Shown here piece after piece: positions 7,686 to 17,197 of a stretch of DNA of 64,000 nt; the stretch's first letter is position 1; each line of letters begins with the position of its first letter. A program made the translations under genes and the position numbers. Source of the DNA: Flavobacterium sp. N1736 (GTDB lineage Bacteria > Bacteroidota > Bacteroidia > Flavobacteriales > Flavobacteriaceae). Under the pieces are notes generated by a model. That model worked only from the letters and a program-made list of their open reading frames with translations, made no database searches and was not told the DNA's origin. Location: positions 4,154,001 through 4,218,000 of the forward strand of contig NZ_CP109994.1 of the NCBI RefSeq assembly GCF_025947065.1, read 5' to 3'.

Positions 7686-10112
7686 TTAGAACTTATAGGC
7701 AACAGATCCCATAAACATTCTTGGCGATTGCACATTTATAGTCGTGTAACCATTAAAGTATAATTCATCTGTTAAGTTGTTTACTTTTAATGATAATCTG
7801 TATTTTGGCTGATCATAATACAATGCTGCATTTAATACTGCGTAAGATGGCAATGAGAATGTCTGAACATCGGCCATATTTCCGCTACCATTCGGATTTC
7901 TGTTGTAAATTAAAGTTTCATCGGCATAATTTCCTCCAAAACCAATACCTAAACCTTTAAATTTAGAAGTTTGTAAACTATAGCTTATCCAGTAATTTAT
8001 TAAATTTTCAGGACCTGCAGTTTCCGGTCTTAATCCGTTTACATCTGCATTTGCATTGTTTAATTTACTGTTGTTGAAAGCGTATCCAAAAATAAAGTTT
8101 AATCCTGAAATTGGATTTGCTGTAATTTCGGCTTCAAAACCTTTACTGGTTTGATTTCCGTCCTGAACATTCGTGTTTGCTATTGGTCCTGTTCTTACAA
8201 TATCTTTTACTTCAATATTATAGTAGCTAAAAGTGGCACTTAATTTATTTTGAAATGCATTTAATTTTACTCCACCTTCAAATTGATTTGCTTTTTCAGG
8301 ATCAAAAGCTGTTATAGTACCCGAAGTATTCATTAAATAGCCTACATTTTTGAAACTGTTTTGGTAATTTCCAAAGACAGAAACCTGATCTTTTACGATT
8401 TGATATACTACACCAAATTTAGGAGATAATGCATTTTGAGAAAAATCGCCTGTTTTTGTATCAGCAGCCGGATCAAAAGTTCCGTCGTTTTGGTAATGAT
8501 CAAAACGTAATGCAGCAGAAACAATTAATTTATCTGTAATATTGATTACATCTGCTACATAAGCACTATAACTTGTTAAAGATGTAATGGCTTTATATTT
8601 TGTTCCTTCTGCAAAAAGAGCTTCTGCAGCCTGTGGATTAAAATCGTAATAATTTGGATTTGCGGTTGTGTAATTAACGGTGTCAAAATAAAAGAAAGTA
8701 GGCAAATATCCGTAACCTGTTTTACTTTCTAAACGATAGATATCACCACCGGCCAAAAATCTGTGTTTTATTCCGAAAGTATCAAATTCGCCATTGAAAT
8801 TTTGTTGAAATTCAATAATATTATCTCTACCGTCAATATTCCATACATTTCTTGACATTTCATTATTTCCTAACAAATAAAACCATGTTTGTGGTCCTTC
8901 TGATTGGTTTGAGCTTGTGCTTAAAATAGATTGAGATTTCCAGTTGTCTGAAATTTGATAATTTGCCTGTGCAAAAATATTACTTGTTTTTGTGTTCATC
9001 ATGAATTCGTCGCCTGTAAACGATCTTGACCAATTCATTTTAATATCGTTTGCACTGTGTAAACCTAAACTGTTTGGCGTTTCACCAAACGGAATATAAA
9101 TTAATGGCATTGATGAAGCATCTACATTCGATAATTCCGCATCAATAGAAATAGTTAATTTATCATTTACTTTATAAGAGAAAGAAGGTGCAAAAAAGTA
9201 GCTTCTTGTATGTCCGTAATCCTGAAAAGTATTTGAATTATTGTAAGCTCCGTTAATTCTTAAAAGAGCTGTATTGTCGTCATTTAAAGAAGTATTTACA
9301 TCGGCTGTTAAACGGTTTAAACCATAACTTCCTGCCTGATACGAAATTTCGCCGCCAAATTGTTCCGTTGGTTTTTTAGTTACCCTGTTTATTAAACCTC
9401 CGTAAGAAGTTAATAAACTACCAAACAATGTTGCCGAAGGTCCTTTAATGCTTTCAAGTCTTTCAAGATTTGAAGCGTCAACATTATTGGTAATCTTTCC
9501 GGCTATTCCGTTTCTTAATAAACTTTGAGTAACAAATCCACGCATCGAAAAGTAAGATCCACCGTCACCAACACGACCTGTTGAAGCCCAAAGCTGGTAT
9601 AATCCCGGAACATTTTTTAAAGCCTCGTCTTGGTTAACTACCAATTGATCTTTCATTAAATCTTTAGTAACTACACTATAAACCTGAGAGTTTTCAAGGT
9701 TTTTAATCGACATTTTAGAAACGTAATTGCTTTCGGATTTTGTATATTTATTAGCGTTTCCTTTTATGAAAATTTCTTCCAGTTGTTCAGAATTTGTGTT
9801 CAGGGTTAAATTTTCAACTGCTATCTGACCGGCACTTACTGATACTTCTTTTTCTTTAGTTGAATGTCCAACTTTTGTAACACGAATGGTATAATCTCCG
9901 GGCTCAACATTTTTTATTTCGTAAAAACCCTGATTATCTGTAACAGTTCCAATTTTTGTCCCTTTAAGCACTACAGAAACATTATCTGCCGCGTCATTAT
10001 TTGCTAAGCTAATTTGTCCTTTAATAGTTGCTTTTTCCTGTGCCCAAGCTGATGAATTTATTAGCAGAACAAAGAAAAAACTTAATAGGGATATTGTGTA
10101 TTTGAACCTCAT
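7686..10112 (-). CDS. TonB-dependent siderophore receptor
   Basis: An 808-residue outer-membrane receptor. In order: signal peptide ending at SSAWAQ (about 1-24), a carboxypeptidase-regulatory-like domain (about 28-105, ATIKGQISLANNDAADNVSVVLKGTKIG), a plug domain with ALKNVPGLYQLWASTGRVGD and SIKGPSATLFGS, and a 22-strand barrel ending in an aromatic residue (VAYKF). The plug pattern and length fit the siderophore-receptor branch rather than the SusC branch. Downstream DUF3325, DUF3649 and PepSY genes support an iron substrate. It is a paralogue of the next receptor, with near-identical N-terminal domain and leader. Confidence 0.9.
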   Translation of the reverse strand: MRFKYTISLLSFFFVLLINSSAWAQEKATIKGQISLANNDAADNVSVVLKGTKIGTVTDNQGFYEIKNVEPGDYTIRVTKVGHSTKEKEVSVSAGQIAVENLTLNTNSEQLEEIFIKGNANKYTKSESNYVSKMSIKNLENSQVYSVVTKDLMKDQLVVNQDEALKNVPGLYQLWASTGRVGDGGSYFSMRGFVTQSLLRNGIAGKITNNVDASNLERLESIKGPSATLFGSLLTSYGGLINRVTKKPTEQFGGEISYQAGSYGLNRLTADVNTSLNDDNTALLRINGAYNNSNTFQDYGHTRSYFFAPSFSYKVNDKLTISIDAELSNVDASSMPLIYIPFGETPNSLGLHSANDIKMNWSRSFTGDEFMMNTKTSNIFAQANYQISDNWKSQSILSTSSNQSEGPQTWFYLLGNNEMSRNVWNIDGRDNIIEFQQNFNGEFDTFGIKHRFLAGGDIYRLESKTGYGYLPTFFYFDTVNYTTANPNYYDFNPQAAEALFAEGTKYKAITSLTSYSAYVADVINITDKLIVSAALRFDHYQNDGTFDPAADTKTGDFSQNALSPKFGVVYQIVKDQVSVFGNYQNSFKNVGYLMNTSGTITAFDPEKANQFEGGVKLNAFQNKLSATFSYYNIEVKDIVRTGPIANTNVQDGNQTSKGFEAEITANPISGLNFIFGYAFNNSKLNNANADVNGLRPETAGPENLINYWISYSLQTSKFKGLGIGFGGNYADETLIYNRNPNGSGNMADVQTFSLPSYAVLNAALYYDQPKYRLSLKVNNLTDELYFNGYTTINVQSPRMFMGSVAYKF

Positions 10113-10138
10113 GTTATTTAGAATTGATTTTAATAGCG

Positions 10139-10194
10139 CAAATCTAAGTTAAGAATCTAAACAAAACAAATTATTTTTATTTATTCTAAGTAGT
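10139..10194 (-). promoter_or_regulatory. Promoter and putative iron-responsive operator of the first receptor
   Basis: Minus-strand TAgaTTTG (10146-10139) with TTG (10169-10167) 20 nt upstream. Immediately upstream lies TTAGAATAAATAAAAATA (10189-10172), identical to the second receptor's leader at the same distance from the start codon. The related 19-bp palindrome is degenerate here (10176-10194). The transcript start would leave about 21 nt of leader. Confidence 0.55.
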
Positions 10195-10222
10195 ATTTAC
10201 AAAAACAAACTTGATATAATAA

Positions 10223-10256
10223 AAAACACCTGTTCATTAGTTTGAACAGGTGTTTT
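10223..10256 (-). terminator. Terminator after the second receptor gene
   Basis: A 14-bp stem (10223-10236 with 10243-10256, core ACACCTGTTCA) with T run on the minus strand, 17 nt after the receptor stop codon at 10273. It separates the two receptor transcripts. Confidence 0.85.
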
Positions 10257-10272
10257 TTTGATTGAATTTTTA

Positions 10273-12753
10273 TTAGAATCTGTATGTGAAACTTGCTGCT
10301 GCACTACGCATGTTTCTTGGGTGAATTGTAGACCATCCGTCATACGTATCAACATTTGCGATATTATCAATCTTCAAAGTTAATGTGAATTTTTCTGTTC
10401 CGTAAAATATTGAAGAGTTCATCACTGTATATTCAGGAAGTGTAAAAGTTCCAACAACTGTACGGTTCATGATTTTGTTTTTGCTGGCATAATTTCCTCC
10501 AAAACCTAAACCAAATCCTTTTAAATCACCTTCAGGGAATTTATAGCTTGCCCATAAGTTTGCTAAATTTTGCGGTCCTCCACTTTCTGGTCTGTGACCT
10601 ACGAAGTCTGGATCACCGGCAAGTAAAATAGCATCATTATAGCTATATCCGGCAACGATGTTTAATCCGTCAATTGGGTTTGCAACGATTTCTGCTTCAA
10701 AACCTTTGTTTTTTTGTGCTCCATCCTGGAAAGCTGTTTGCGTTGTAGCGCCATAAACAACATAAACCTGATCTTTTACTTCAATGTTATAATAACTGAA
10801 TGTAGCGTAAAGTTTATCTTTAAATACATTTAATTTTGTTCCAACTTCAAATTGATTAGCATGCTCCGGATTAAAAGTTCTTGGACGTGTACTTCCGTCA
10901 GATAAAATTTCAGTTACAGGAGCTGAATTAGCAAAACCATCCATGTAATTAGCAAAAAGAGATACTTTATCAATAATTGGCTGATAAACTAATCCGAATT
11001 TTGGAGAGAAAGCTGTTTGATTAAAATCATCTGCATTTGTACTTAAATCACCCGCTGTAATAAAACGGTCAACACGTAAACTAGCCATGGCAGATAAAGC
11101 AGGAGTAAAGTTAATTACATCTGATGCATAAGCACTGTATACTTCTTGTTTTGTTTTATTGCTGCTTAAACCTGCACCAGCAATAAGAGCATCAGTTCCG
11201 GCTTTAGTTAAATTTCCACTATCACCATTAGTAATATAATTAGCAGGATTAGTAATTCCATAAAGGTATTGATTTACTGTTGCTAAATCAAGATTACCAA
11301 TATATACATTACCATTTGCTACATAATTAGAACCATTGTCAACAGCTCCTCTGTTGAAGTAATCTAAACCAACAACGATTCTGTTTCTCATATTTCCCAG
11401 CTTAAAATCGCCAATGAAATTTTGTTGGATGTCAGTTGTAAGTGTTGTAGAATTTTGGTAATTCATAGAACGTCCCAAAACAATTCCTTCACTTATTTCA
11501 GCTGGAGCATATTGTGTACCTTCATATAAATAAGAATAATATCCTTGTGATGAAGATGAACCTCTTGAAACTACAGTTTGAGAAGTCCATTGGTCATTAA
11601 ATTTGTAATTCATTTGTCCTTGAAGACTGTACGATGGAGTTTCAATTGCAAGTTGATTACTTGTATAAGAACGTTTGTTATCATAACCTAATTCATCCAT
11701 GTTGTGAACTCTTAAAGGAGTGCTTCTGTCTAAAAACAACATTGTAGCGTTTGTCTGTCTGTTGTTCATGAATTCTGTATTAATGAAAAACGAAAGTTTG
11801 TCACTAACCTGATACGATAAAGACGGCGCAAAAAAGAATGATTTTCTAAATCCGGCATCCTGAAAACTATTTTCTGTGTGGTAAGCACTATTTAAACGGA
11901 AATTGATTTTATGTTCGTCGTCTAATGGCGTGTTTACATCTACAGTAACTCTGTTTAAACCGTTGCTTGCAGCAGTATAATTTACCTCACCGCCAAAATG
12001 GTCGTATGGTCTTTTTGTAGTAATATTAATTAAACCTCCGTAAGAGATTAAACTGCTTCCAAATAAAGTTCCTGATGGTCCTTTAATTACTTCAATTTTG
12101 TCAATGTTTGCCGGATCTAAACTTCCGTTAGTTAATCCCGGCAATCCGTTGATCATAGTTGGCTGAACAGCAAATCCTCTTAATGAGAAATAACCTGCTC
12201 CATCACCTCCACGTCCTGTTGAAGCCCAAAGTGGTGTTAATCCCGGGGCATTTTTTAAAGCGTCGTCAAGATTTGTAACAACCTGCTCTTTTAAAAGTTC
12301 ACTTGTAATTGTAGTGTAAACTTGTGGATTTTCAAGATTTTTAAGAGGTAATCTTGATACTTGTTGTGTTTCCTTACGGGCAAAAGTATTTTTTTTGTTT
12401 CCGTTTACAACAATTTCATCTAATTCTTCAGAATTTGGAGTAATAGAGAAATTCTCAATTAATTCGTCTCCGGCATTAATAGAAATGCTTTTTTCTTTCG
12501 AAGAAAAACCAACAGCAGAAACTTTAACAACATAGTTTCCCGGTTTGATGTTTTTAATTTCGTAATAACCGTTGCTGTCTGTATTAGTTCCTATTTTAGT
12601 TCCTTTTAAAACTACCGAAGCATTATCTGCAGCATCGTTGTTCGTTAACGTAATTTGACCTTTAATGGTTGCTTTTTCTTGCGCCGAAACGATTGTTGTA
12701 GTCAACAAAGCAAAACAAAAACTCAAAAAAGAAATTGTAAATTTATATTTCAT
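10273..12753 (-). CDS. TonB-dependent siderophore receptor, tandem paralogue
   Basis: An 826-residue receptor with signal peptide ending TTIVSAQ, a carboxypeptidase-regulatory-like domain (about 28-105), a plug (ALKNAPGLTPLWASTGRGGD, VIKGPSGTLFGS) and a C-terminal barrel ending FTYRF. The start is placed at the ATG at 12753: a 19-residue extension upstream overlaps the promoter TAaaTTTG and is not signal-peptide-like. The first 100 residues match the neighbouring receptor closely while the barrel loops diverge, which suggests tandem duplication followed by change of ligand. It has its own promoter and terminator. Confidence 0.9.
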   Translation of the reverse strand: MKYKFTISFLSFCFALLTTTIVSAQEKATIKGQITLTNNDAADNASVVLKGTKIGTNTDSNGYYEIKNIKPGNYVVKVSAVGFSSKEKSISINAGDELIENFSITPNSEELDEIVVNGNKKNTFARKETQQVSRLPLKNLENPQVYTTITSELLKEQVVTNLDDALKNAPGLTPLWASTGRGGDGAGYFSLRGFAVQPTMINGLPGLTNGSLDPANIDKIEVIKGPSGTLFGSSLISYGGLINITTKRPYDHFGGEVNYTAASNGLNRVTVDVNTPLDDEHKINFRLNSAYHTENSFQDAGFRKSFFFAPSLSYQVSDKLSFFINTEFMNNRQTNATMLFLDRSTPLRVHNMDELGYDNKRSYTSNQLAIETPSYSLQGQMNYKFNDQWTSQTVVSRGSSSSQGYYSYLYEGTQYAPAEISEGIVLGRSMNYQNSTTLTTDIQQNFIGDFKLGNMRNRIVVGLDYFNRGAVDNGSNYVANGNVYIGNLDLATVNQYLYGITNPANYITNGDSGNLTKAGTDALIAGAGLSSNKTKQEVYSAYASDVINFTPALSAMASLRVDRFITAGDLSTNADDFNQTAFSPKFGLVYQPIIDKVSLFANYMDGFANSAPVTEILSDGSTRPRTFNPEHANQFEVGTKLNVFKDKLYATFSYYNIEVKDQVYVVYGATTQTAFQDGAQKNKGFEAEIVANPIDGLNIVAGYSYNDAILLAGDPDFVGHRPESGGPQNLANLWASYKFPEGDLKGFGLGFGGNYASKNKIMNRTVVGTFTLPEYTVMNSSIFYGTEKFTLTLKIDNIANVDTYDGWSTIHPRNMRSAAASFTYRF

Positions 12754-12779
12754 GTTATTTAGAATTGATTTTAATAGCG

Positions 12780-12835
12780 CAAATTTAGTTTTTGAAAACA
12801 AACCAAACAAGCTATTTTTATTTATTCTAAATAAA
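12780..12835 (-). promoter_or_regulatory. Promoter and 19-bp palindromic operator of the second receptor
   Basis: Minus-strand TAaaTTTG (12787-12780) with TTG (12810-12808) 20 nt upstream. Directly upstream of the TTG is a perfect inverted repeat TTTATTTA-GAA-TAAATAAA (12835-12817). Its size and AT-rich symmetry resemble Fur-type boxes, but the binding protein is not known from the sequence. Confidence 0.55.
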
Positions 12836-12915
12836 ATTGTATATTAAAAAGTAAAATTTGCATTTATTTATAAATTTAACAATTAATTACGGTTTTAATT
12901 TCACATTTACAATAA

Positions 12916-12947
12916 AAAAGCCTGTTCAAATGAATGAACAGGCTTTT
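12916..12947 (-). terminator. Terminator after odhB
   Basis: A 13-bp stem (12916-12928 with 12935-12947, core AGCCTGTTCA), 25 nt after the odhB stop codon, with T-rich sequence following on the minus strand. Confidence 0.8.
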
Positions 12948-12971
12948 GATATATTAAGAAAATTATTAAAA

Positions 12972-14228
12972 TTATAATTCTAAAGCACGTTTAGCATCGC
13001 CATTCATCAATAATTCTACCGGATTTTCTAAAGCTTCTTTTACCGCAACAAGAAAACCAACAGACTCGCGTCCGTCAATAATTCTGTGGTCATAAGAAAG
13101 AGCAACATACATCATTGGGTGAATTTCAACTTTACCGTTTACAGCAATTGGACGCTCAATAATATTGTGCATTCCTAAAATTCCTGATTGTGGAGGGTTG
13201 ATAATTGGTGTACTTAACATACTTCCAAAAACACCACCATTCGTAATTGTAAAAGTTCCTCCTGTCATATCATCAACAGTAATCTGACCGTCACGCGCTC
13301 TAAGTGCCAATCTTTTAATTTCAGCTTCGATTCCGCGGAAAGTTAAAAGTTCAGCATTACGAACAACAGGAACCATTAAACCTTTTGGTCCTGAAACCGC
13401 GATTGAGATATCAGCAAAATCGTAAGCAATTTTATAATCACCATCCATCATTGAGTTAACATCAGGATATAATTGTAAAGCTCTTGTAACTGCTTTTGTA
13501 AAGAAAGACATAAAACCTAAACCAAGACCACCATGTTTTGCTTTAAAAGCATCTTTGTATTCATTACGAATTTGGTTAATTGGCGTCATGTTAACTTCGT
13601 TGAAAGTCGTTAACATAGCAGTTTCGTTTTTAGCAGCTACTAATCTTTCTGCTACTTTACGACGTAACATAGATAATTTAGTACGCTCAGTTCCACGGCT
13701 TCCACCAGTTGGAGTTCCCATTGAAGGTACTGCATTCAAAGCATCTTCTTTAGTAATTCTTCCGTCTTTACCAGTTCCTGAAACTGTAGTTGGCGCTATA
13801 TTTTTTTCGTCTAATATTTTTCTTGCAGCCGGAGATGGAGTTCCTGCTGCATAACTTGTAGCTGCCGGAGCTTGTACTGGTGCTGCTTTTGGTCCCGAAG
13901 CTTCGGGATCAGCTTTTACTTCTGCCTTTGGTGCTTCTGCTTTTGGAGCCTCAGCCGCTGGTGCAGCCGGAGCATCACCTGCAGGTTTTACACCATCAGT
14001 ATCAATTAAACAAACTACAGCTCCTACAGCAACTGCATCACCTTCTTCTGCTTTTAGCGTAATAATTCCGCTCATTTCAGCCGGTAATTCAAGAGTTGCT
14101 TTGTCTGAATCAACTTCAGCAATAGCTTGATCTTTTTCTACATAATCTCCGTCTTTTACTAACCAAGTTGCAATTTCAACTTCTTTTATTGATTCCCCTG
14201 GTGATGGGACTTTCATTTCTAAAATCAT
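12972..14228 (-). CDS. odhB: Dihydrolipoyllysine-residue succinyltransferase, E2 of 2-oxoglutarate dehydrogenase
   Basis: The 418-residue E2 core transfers succinyl groups from E1 to CoA in the TCA cycle. Domains: one lipoyl domain (1-75) with lipoylated Lys43 in DSDKA; an Ala/Pro/Lys-rich linker (about 80-125); a peripheral subunit-binding domain (about 131-165, [15 protein letters not shown]); and the catalytic domain (about 185-418) with His381 and Asp385 in SYDHRIIDG. The linker contains a short in-frame palindrome encoding DPEASGP (about residues 107-113), matching an intergenic repeat elsewhere in the window. It follows odhA by 77 nt in one operon. Confidence 0.96.
   Translation of the reverse strand: MILEMKVPSPGESIKEVEIATWLVKDGDYVEKDQAIAEVDSDKATLELPAEMSGIITLKAEEGDAVAVGAVVCLIDTDGVKPAGDAPAAPAAEAPKAEAPKAEVKADPEASGPKAAPVQAPAATSYAAGTPSPAARKILDEKNIAPTTVSGTGKDGRITKEDALNAVPSMGTPTGGSRGTERTKLSMLRRKVAERLVAAKNETAMLTTFNEVNMTPINQIRNEYKDAFKAKHGGLGLGFMSFFTKAVTRALQLYPDVNSMMDGDYKIAYDFADISIAVSGPKGLMVPVVRNAELLTFRGIEAEIKRLALRARDGQITVDDMTGGTFTITNGGVFGSMLSTPIINPPQSGILGMHNIIERPIAVNGKVEIHPMMYVALSYDHRIIDGRESVGFLVAVKEALENPVELLMNGDAKRALEL
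13893..13908. repeat. Palindrome TCCCGAAGCTTCGGGA inside odhB
   Basis: A perfect 16-bp palindrome within the linker-coding part of odhB. The same 16 bp occur at 17882-17897, and a one-base variant at 25656-25671. Here the sequence is read in frame as part of DPEASGP. Confidence 0.8.
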
Positions 14229-14305
14229 CTTTGTTTTTGTTTAAGGTTTTTATGGTTCCTGGTTTCAGGCTGTTAAACCTGAAATCTGAAACTTGAAACA
14301 TTTTT

Positions 14306-17080
14306 TTATCTGAATAAATTTTTATCGAAAACCATTCTAATCGCATCTGCATGACGGCGTTTAGCACGTGTATAACTTCCTGATGCCGGAGCAGCGTAAG
14401 CTTTTAATGAGGCTAATCTCCATTTTACAAGATCAAAGTTCATTAACATAAAGCTGTAAGCCCCCATGTTTTTAGGCTCTTCCTGTGCCCAAACATAATC
14501 ATCAGCGTTTGGATATTTTGCAATAATTGCTTTTAATTGTTCAACCGGTAATGGGAACAATTGTTCGATACGAACAACTGCAACATCATTTCTTCCGTTG
14601 TTTTCTCTCTCAGCAACAATATCATAATAGAATTTACCAGTTACGAAAACTAATGTTTTTACAGCTTTTTTGTCTACTGTATTATCATCAATTGTTTCCT
14701 GGAAACTTCCTGTTGCCAATTCATCTGCTGTAGACACACATCTTGGATCACGCAATAAACTTTTTGGAGAAAAAACTACCAAAGGTTTACGGAAATTTGT
14801 TTTCATTTGTCTTCTCAACAAGTGAAAAAAGTTCGCTGGTGTTGTACAATCAGCCACATACATATTTTGTCTGGCACAAAGCTGTAAGTAACGTTCCATT
14901 CTTGCAGAAGAGTGTTCTGCACCTTGTCCTTCATATCCGTGAGGCAATAATAAAACGATACCATTTTGGTTGTTCCATTTATCTTCACCACATGAAATAT
15001 ATTGGTCAATCATGATTTGAGCTCCATTAGAGAAATCTCCAAATTGCGCTTCCCAAATTGTTAATGCATTTGGGTTTGCCAATGCATATCCATAATCAAA
15101 ACCAAGAACACCGTACTCAGATAAAAGTGAATTGAATACGCCGAATTTTCCTTTTTTGTTTTCGATACCATCCAATAGAATTACTTCTTCTTCAGAATCT
15201 TCAACTTTAACAACGGCATGACGGTGAGAGAATGTACCACGCTCTACGTCCTGACCAGAAATACGAACATCAAATCCTTCTGTTAAAAGAGATCCGTAAG
15301 CCAAAGCTTCTGCAGTTCCCCAATCGATAGTGTTATTGTCGTATCCTGATTTTCTATCCGTAACAATTTTAGTTATTTTGCTAATGAATTTCTTGTCAGA
15401 TGGTAATGTTGAGATTGTATTGATGATAGAATCCAATCCTTTTTTGTCAAAAGAAGTATCTACTTTTTGAAGCATTTGTGTATCAGTTACCTGAACAAAT
15501 CCGTTCCATTCGTTTTTCATGAATGGCGTTATAATTGTCAAATCTTTTTTACGTGAAGCTTCTAAGTTCTCCTCCATATTCGATTTGTATTCTTTTTCTA
15601 AACCATTTACATAAGTAGCATCGATTACGCCGTCAGACAATAATTTTTCAGCATAAATATCTCTTGGATTTTTATGTTTTGCGATGATTTTATATAAAAC
15701 AGGCTGCGTAAAACGAGGTTCATCACCTTCGTTATGACCGTATTTTCTGTATCCTAATAAATCGATAAATACATCACGTCCAAATTGCATTCTGTAATCT
15801 AATGCAAAAGATACCGCGTGTACAACAGCTTCAGCATCATCAGCATTTACGTGCAATACCGGCGAAAGTGTAACTTTAGCAACGTCTGTACAATAAGTAG
15901 ATGAACGAGCGTCTAAATAGTTAGTAGTAAAACCAACCTGGTTGTTAATTACGATATGAATCGTTCCTCCGGTTTTGTAACCGTCAAGTTGCGCCATCTG
16001 AATAATTTCATATAAAATACCCTGACCTGCGATTGCAGCATCTCCGTGAACGGCGATAGGTAATACTTTAGAGAAATCATCAGCATAATATTTATCTTGC
16101 TTCGCTCTTGTGATTCCTTCAATTACAGCTCCAACCGTTTCTAAGTGTGAAGGGTTTGGTGCTAAATTGATATTGATATTTTTTCCTGATCTTGTTTTTT
16201 TGTCGGCAGTAAGACCTAAGTGGTATTTTACGTCACCATCAAAATATTCCTGATCGTAATCTTTACCGTCAAACTCACCAAAAATATCCTGAGTTGATTT
16301 TCCGAAGATGTTTGCCAAAACGTTCAAACGGCCACGGTGAGCCATTCCCATTACGAATTGTTCAACACCTTTTTCAGCAGCTTGCTCGATCAAAGCATCC
16401 AAAGCAGGAATGATAGATTCTCCACCTTCCAGCGAGAATCTTTTTTGACCAACATATTTAGTATGTAAGAAGTTTTCGAAAGAAACAGCTTGATTTAATT
16501 TGTTTAGGATAGTTTTCTTTTCTTCAGAAGAGAAATTTGGCTGATTAACATTTACAGCTAATTTATCCTGAATCCATTTTACAACGCCAGGATTTCTAAT
16601 ATACATATATTCAATACCAATGTGCTGACAGTAAATAGATTTAAGACGAATAACAATGTCTTGTAATGTAGATGGTCCCACTCCGATAGTCTGAGCGGCA
16701 TCAAAAACCGTTGAAAGATCAGCAGTTGTCAGTCCGAAATTTTCAATGTCTAAAGTTGGAGATGATGTTCTACGGTCACGAACAGGGTTTGTTTTTGTAA
16801 ACAAATGTCCTCTTGTGCGGTATCCATCAATTAATTTCAGAACATTAAATTCTTTTTGCAGTTTTTCTGAAACCTTACTGTAATCTGTGTTGTCGCTAGT
16901 CACATATTCAACAATCCGTTGAACTGGATTTTCGTCATTATAAGTCGTTTGTCCAAAGTCGAAACCTTGAAAAAAACTTCTCCAGCTTGGCTCAACGCTA
17001 TCTGGATTTACTAAATACTGATCATATAATTGTGCGAAAAACTCTGTATGCGCTGCATTTAAAAATGAAAACCTATCCAT
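14306..17080 (-). CDS. odhA: 2-Oxoglutarate dehydrogenase E1 component
   Basis: A 924-residue thiamine-diphosphate enzyme that decarboxylates 2-oxoglutarate and passes succinyl to OdhB. The N-terminal E2-binding segment FLNAAHTEFFAQLYDQYLVNP is present, followed by the TPP/Mg region HGDAAIAGQGILYE (about 355) with NNQVGFTT, and a transketolase-like pyrimidine domain with ISGQDVERGTFSHRHA. The length is normal. The start at 17080 (MDRFSFLNAA) is preferred over an upstream in-frame start because that extension overlaps the promoter-like TActTTTG (17124-17117). Operon with odhB. The E3 lipoamide dehydrogenase is not in the window. Confidence 0.96.
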   Translation of the reverse strand: MDRFSFLNAAHTEFFAQLYDQYLVNPDSVEPSWRSFFQGFDFGQTTYNDENPVQRIVEYVTSDNTDYSKVSEKLQKEFNVLKLIDGYRTRGHLFTKTNPVRDRRTSSPTLDIENFGLTTADLSTVFDAAQTIGVGPSTLQDIVIRLKSIYCQHIGIEYMYIRNPGVVKWIQDKLAVNVNQPNFSSEEKKTILNKLNQAVSFENFLHTKYVGQKRFSLEGGESIIPALDALIEQAAEKGVEQFVMGMAHRGRLNVLANIFGKSTQDIFGEFDGKDYDQEYFDGDVKYHLGLTADKKTRSGKNININLAPNPSHLETVGAVIEGITRAKQDKYYADDFSKVLPIAVHGDAAIAGQGILYEIIQMAQLDGYKTGGTIHIVINNQVGFTTNYLDARSSTYCTDVAKVTLSPVLHVNADDAEAVVHAVSFALDYRMQFGRDVFIDLLGYRKYGHNEGDEPRFTQPVLYKIIAKHKNPRDIYAEKLLSDGVIDATYVNGLEKEYKSNMEENLEASRKKDLTIITPFMKNEWNGFVQVTDTQMLQKVDTSFDKKGLDSIINTISTLPSDKKFISKITKIVTDRKSGYDNNTIDWGTAEALAYGSLLTEGFDVRISGQDVERGTFSHRHAVVKVEDSEEEVILLDGIENKKGKFGVFNSLLSEYGVLGFDYGYALANPNALTIWEAQFGDFSNGAQIMIDQYISCGEDKWNNQNGIVLLLPHGYEGQGAEHSSARMERYLQLCARQNMYVADCTTPANFFHLLRRQMKTNFRKPLVVFSPKSLLRDPRCVSTADELATGSFQETIDDNTVDKKAVKTLVFVTGKFYYDIVAERENNGRNDVAVVRIEQLFPLPVEQLKAIIAKYPNADDYVWAQEEPKNMGAYSFMLMNFDLVKWRLASLKAYAAPASGSYTRAKRRHADAIRMVFDKNLFR

Positions 17081-17197
17081 AATATGAGTGAATATACTTT
17101 TTGTTAAATAGAAAGGCAAAAGTACAACAATCGCATTTATTTAAATCTTTTTTTTGCTTACTTTTACGTAAAAATTTGTTAAAAATAGTGTTAACCT

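Noticed and set aside
12754..12810. 19-residue N-terminal extension of the second siderophore receptor
   Set aside because: It reads across the copied leader and promoter shared with the first receptor, and a proper signal peptide begins at the ATG at 12753.
14743..15015. Open frames on the opposite strand of odhA
   Set aside because: Antisense to a conserved enzyme, no start context, composition unlike protein.
17081..17119. N-terminal extension of odhA (MPFYLTKSIFTHI)
   Set aside because: It overlaps the likely promoter box and is not part of the conserved E1 N-terminus, which begins MDRFSFLNAAHTEFF.
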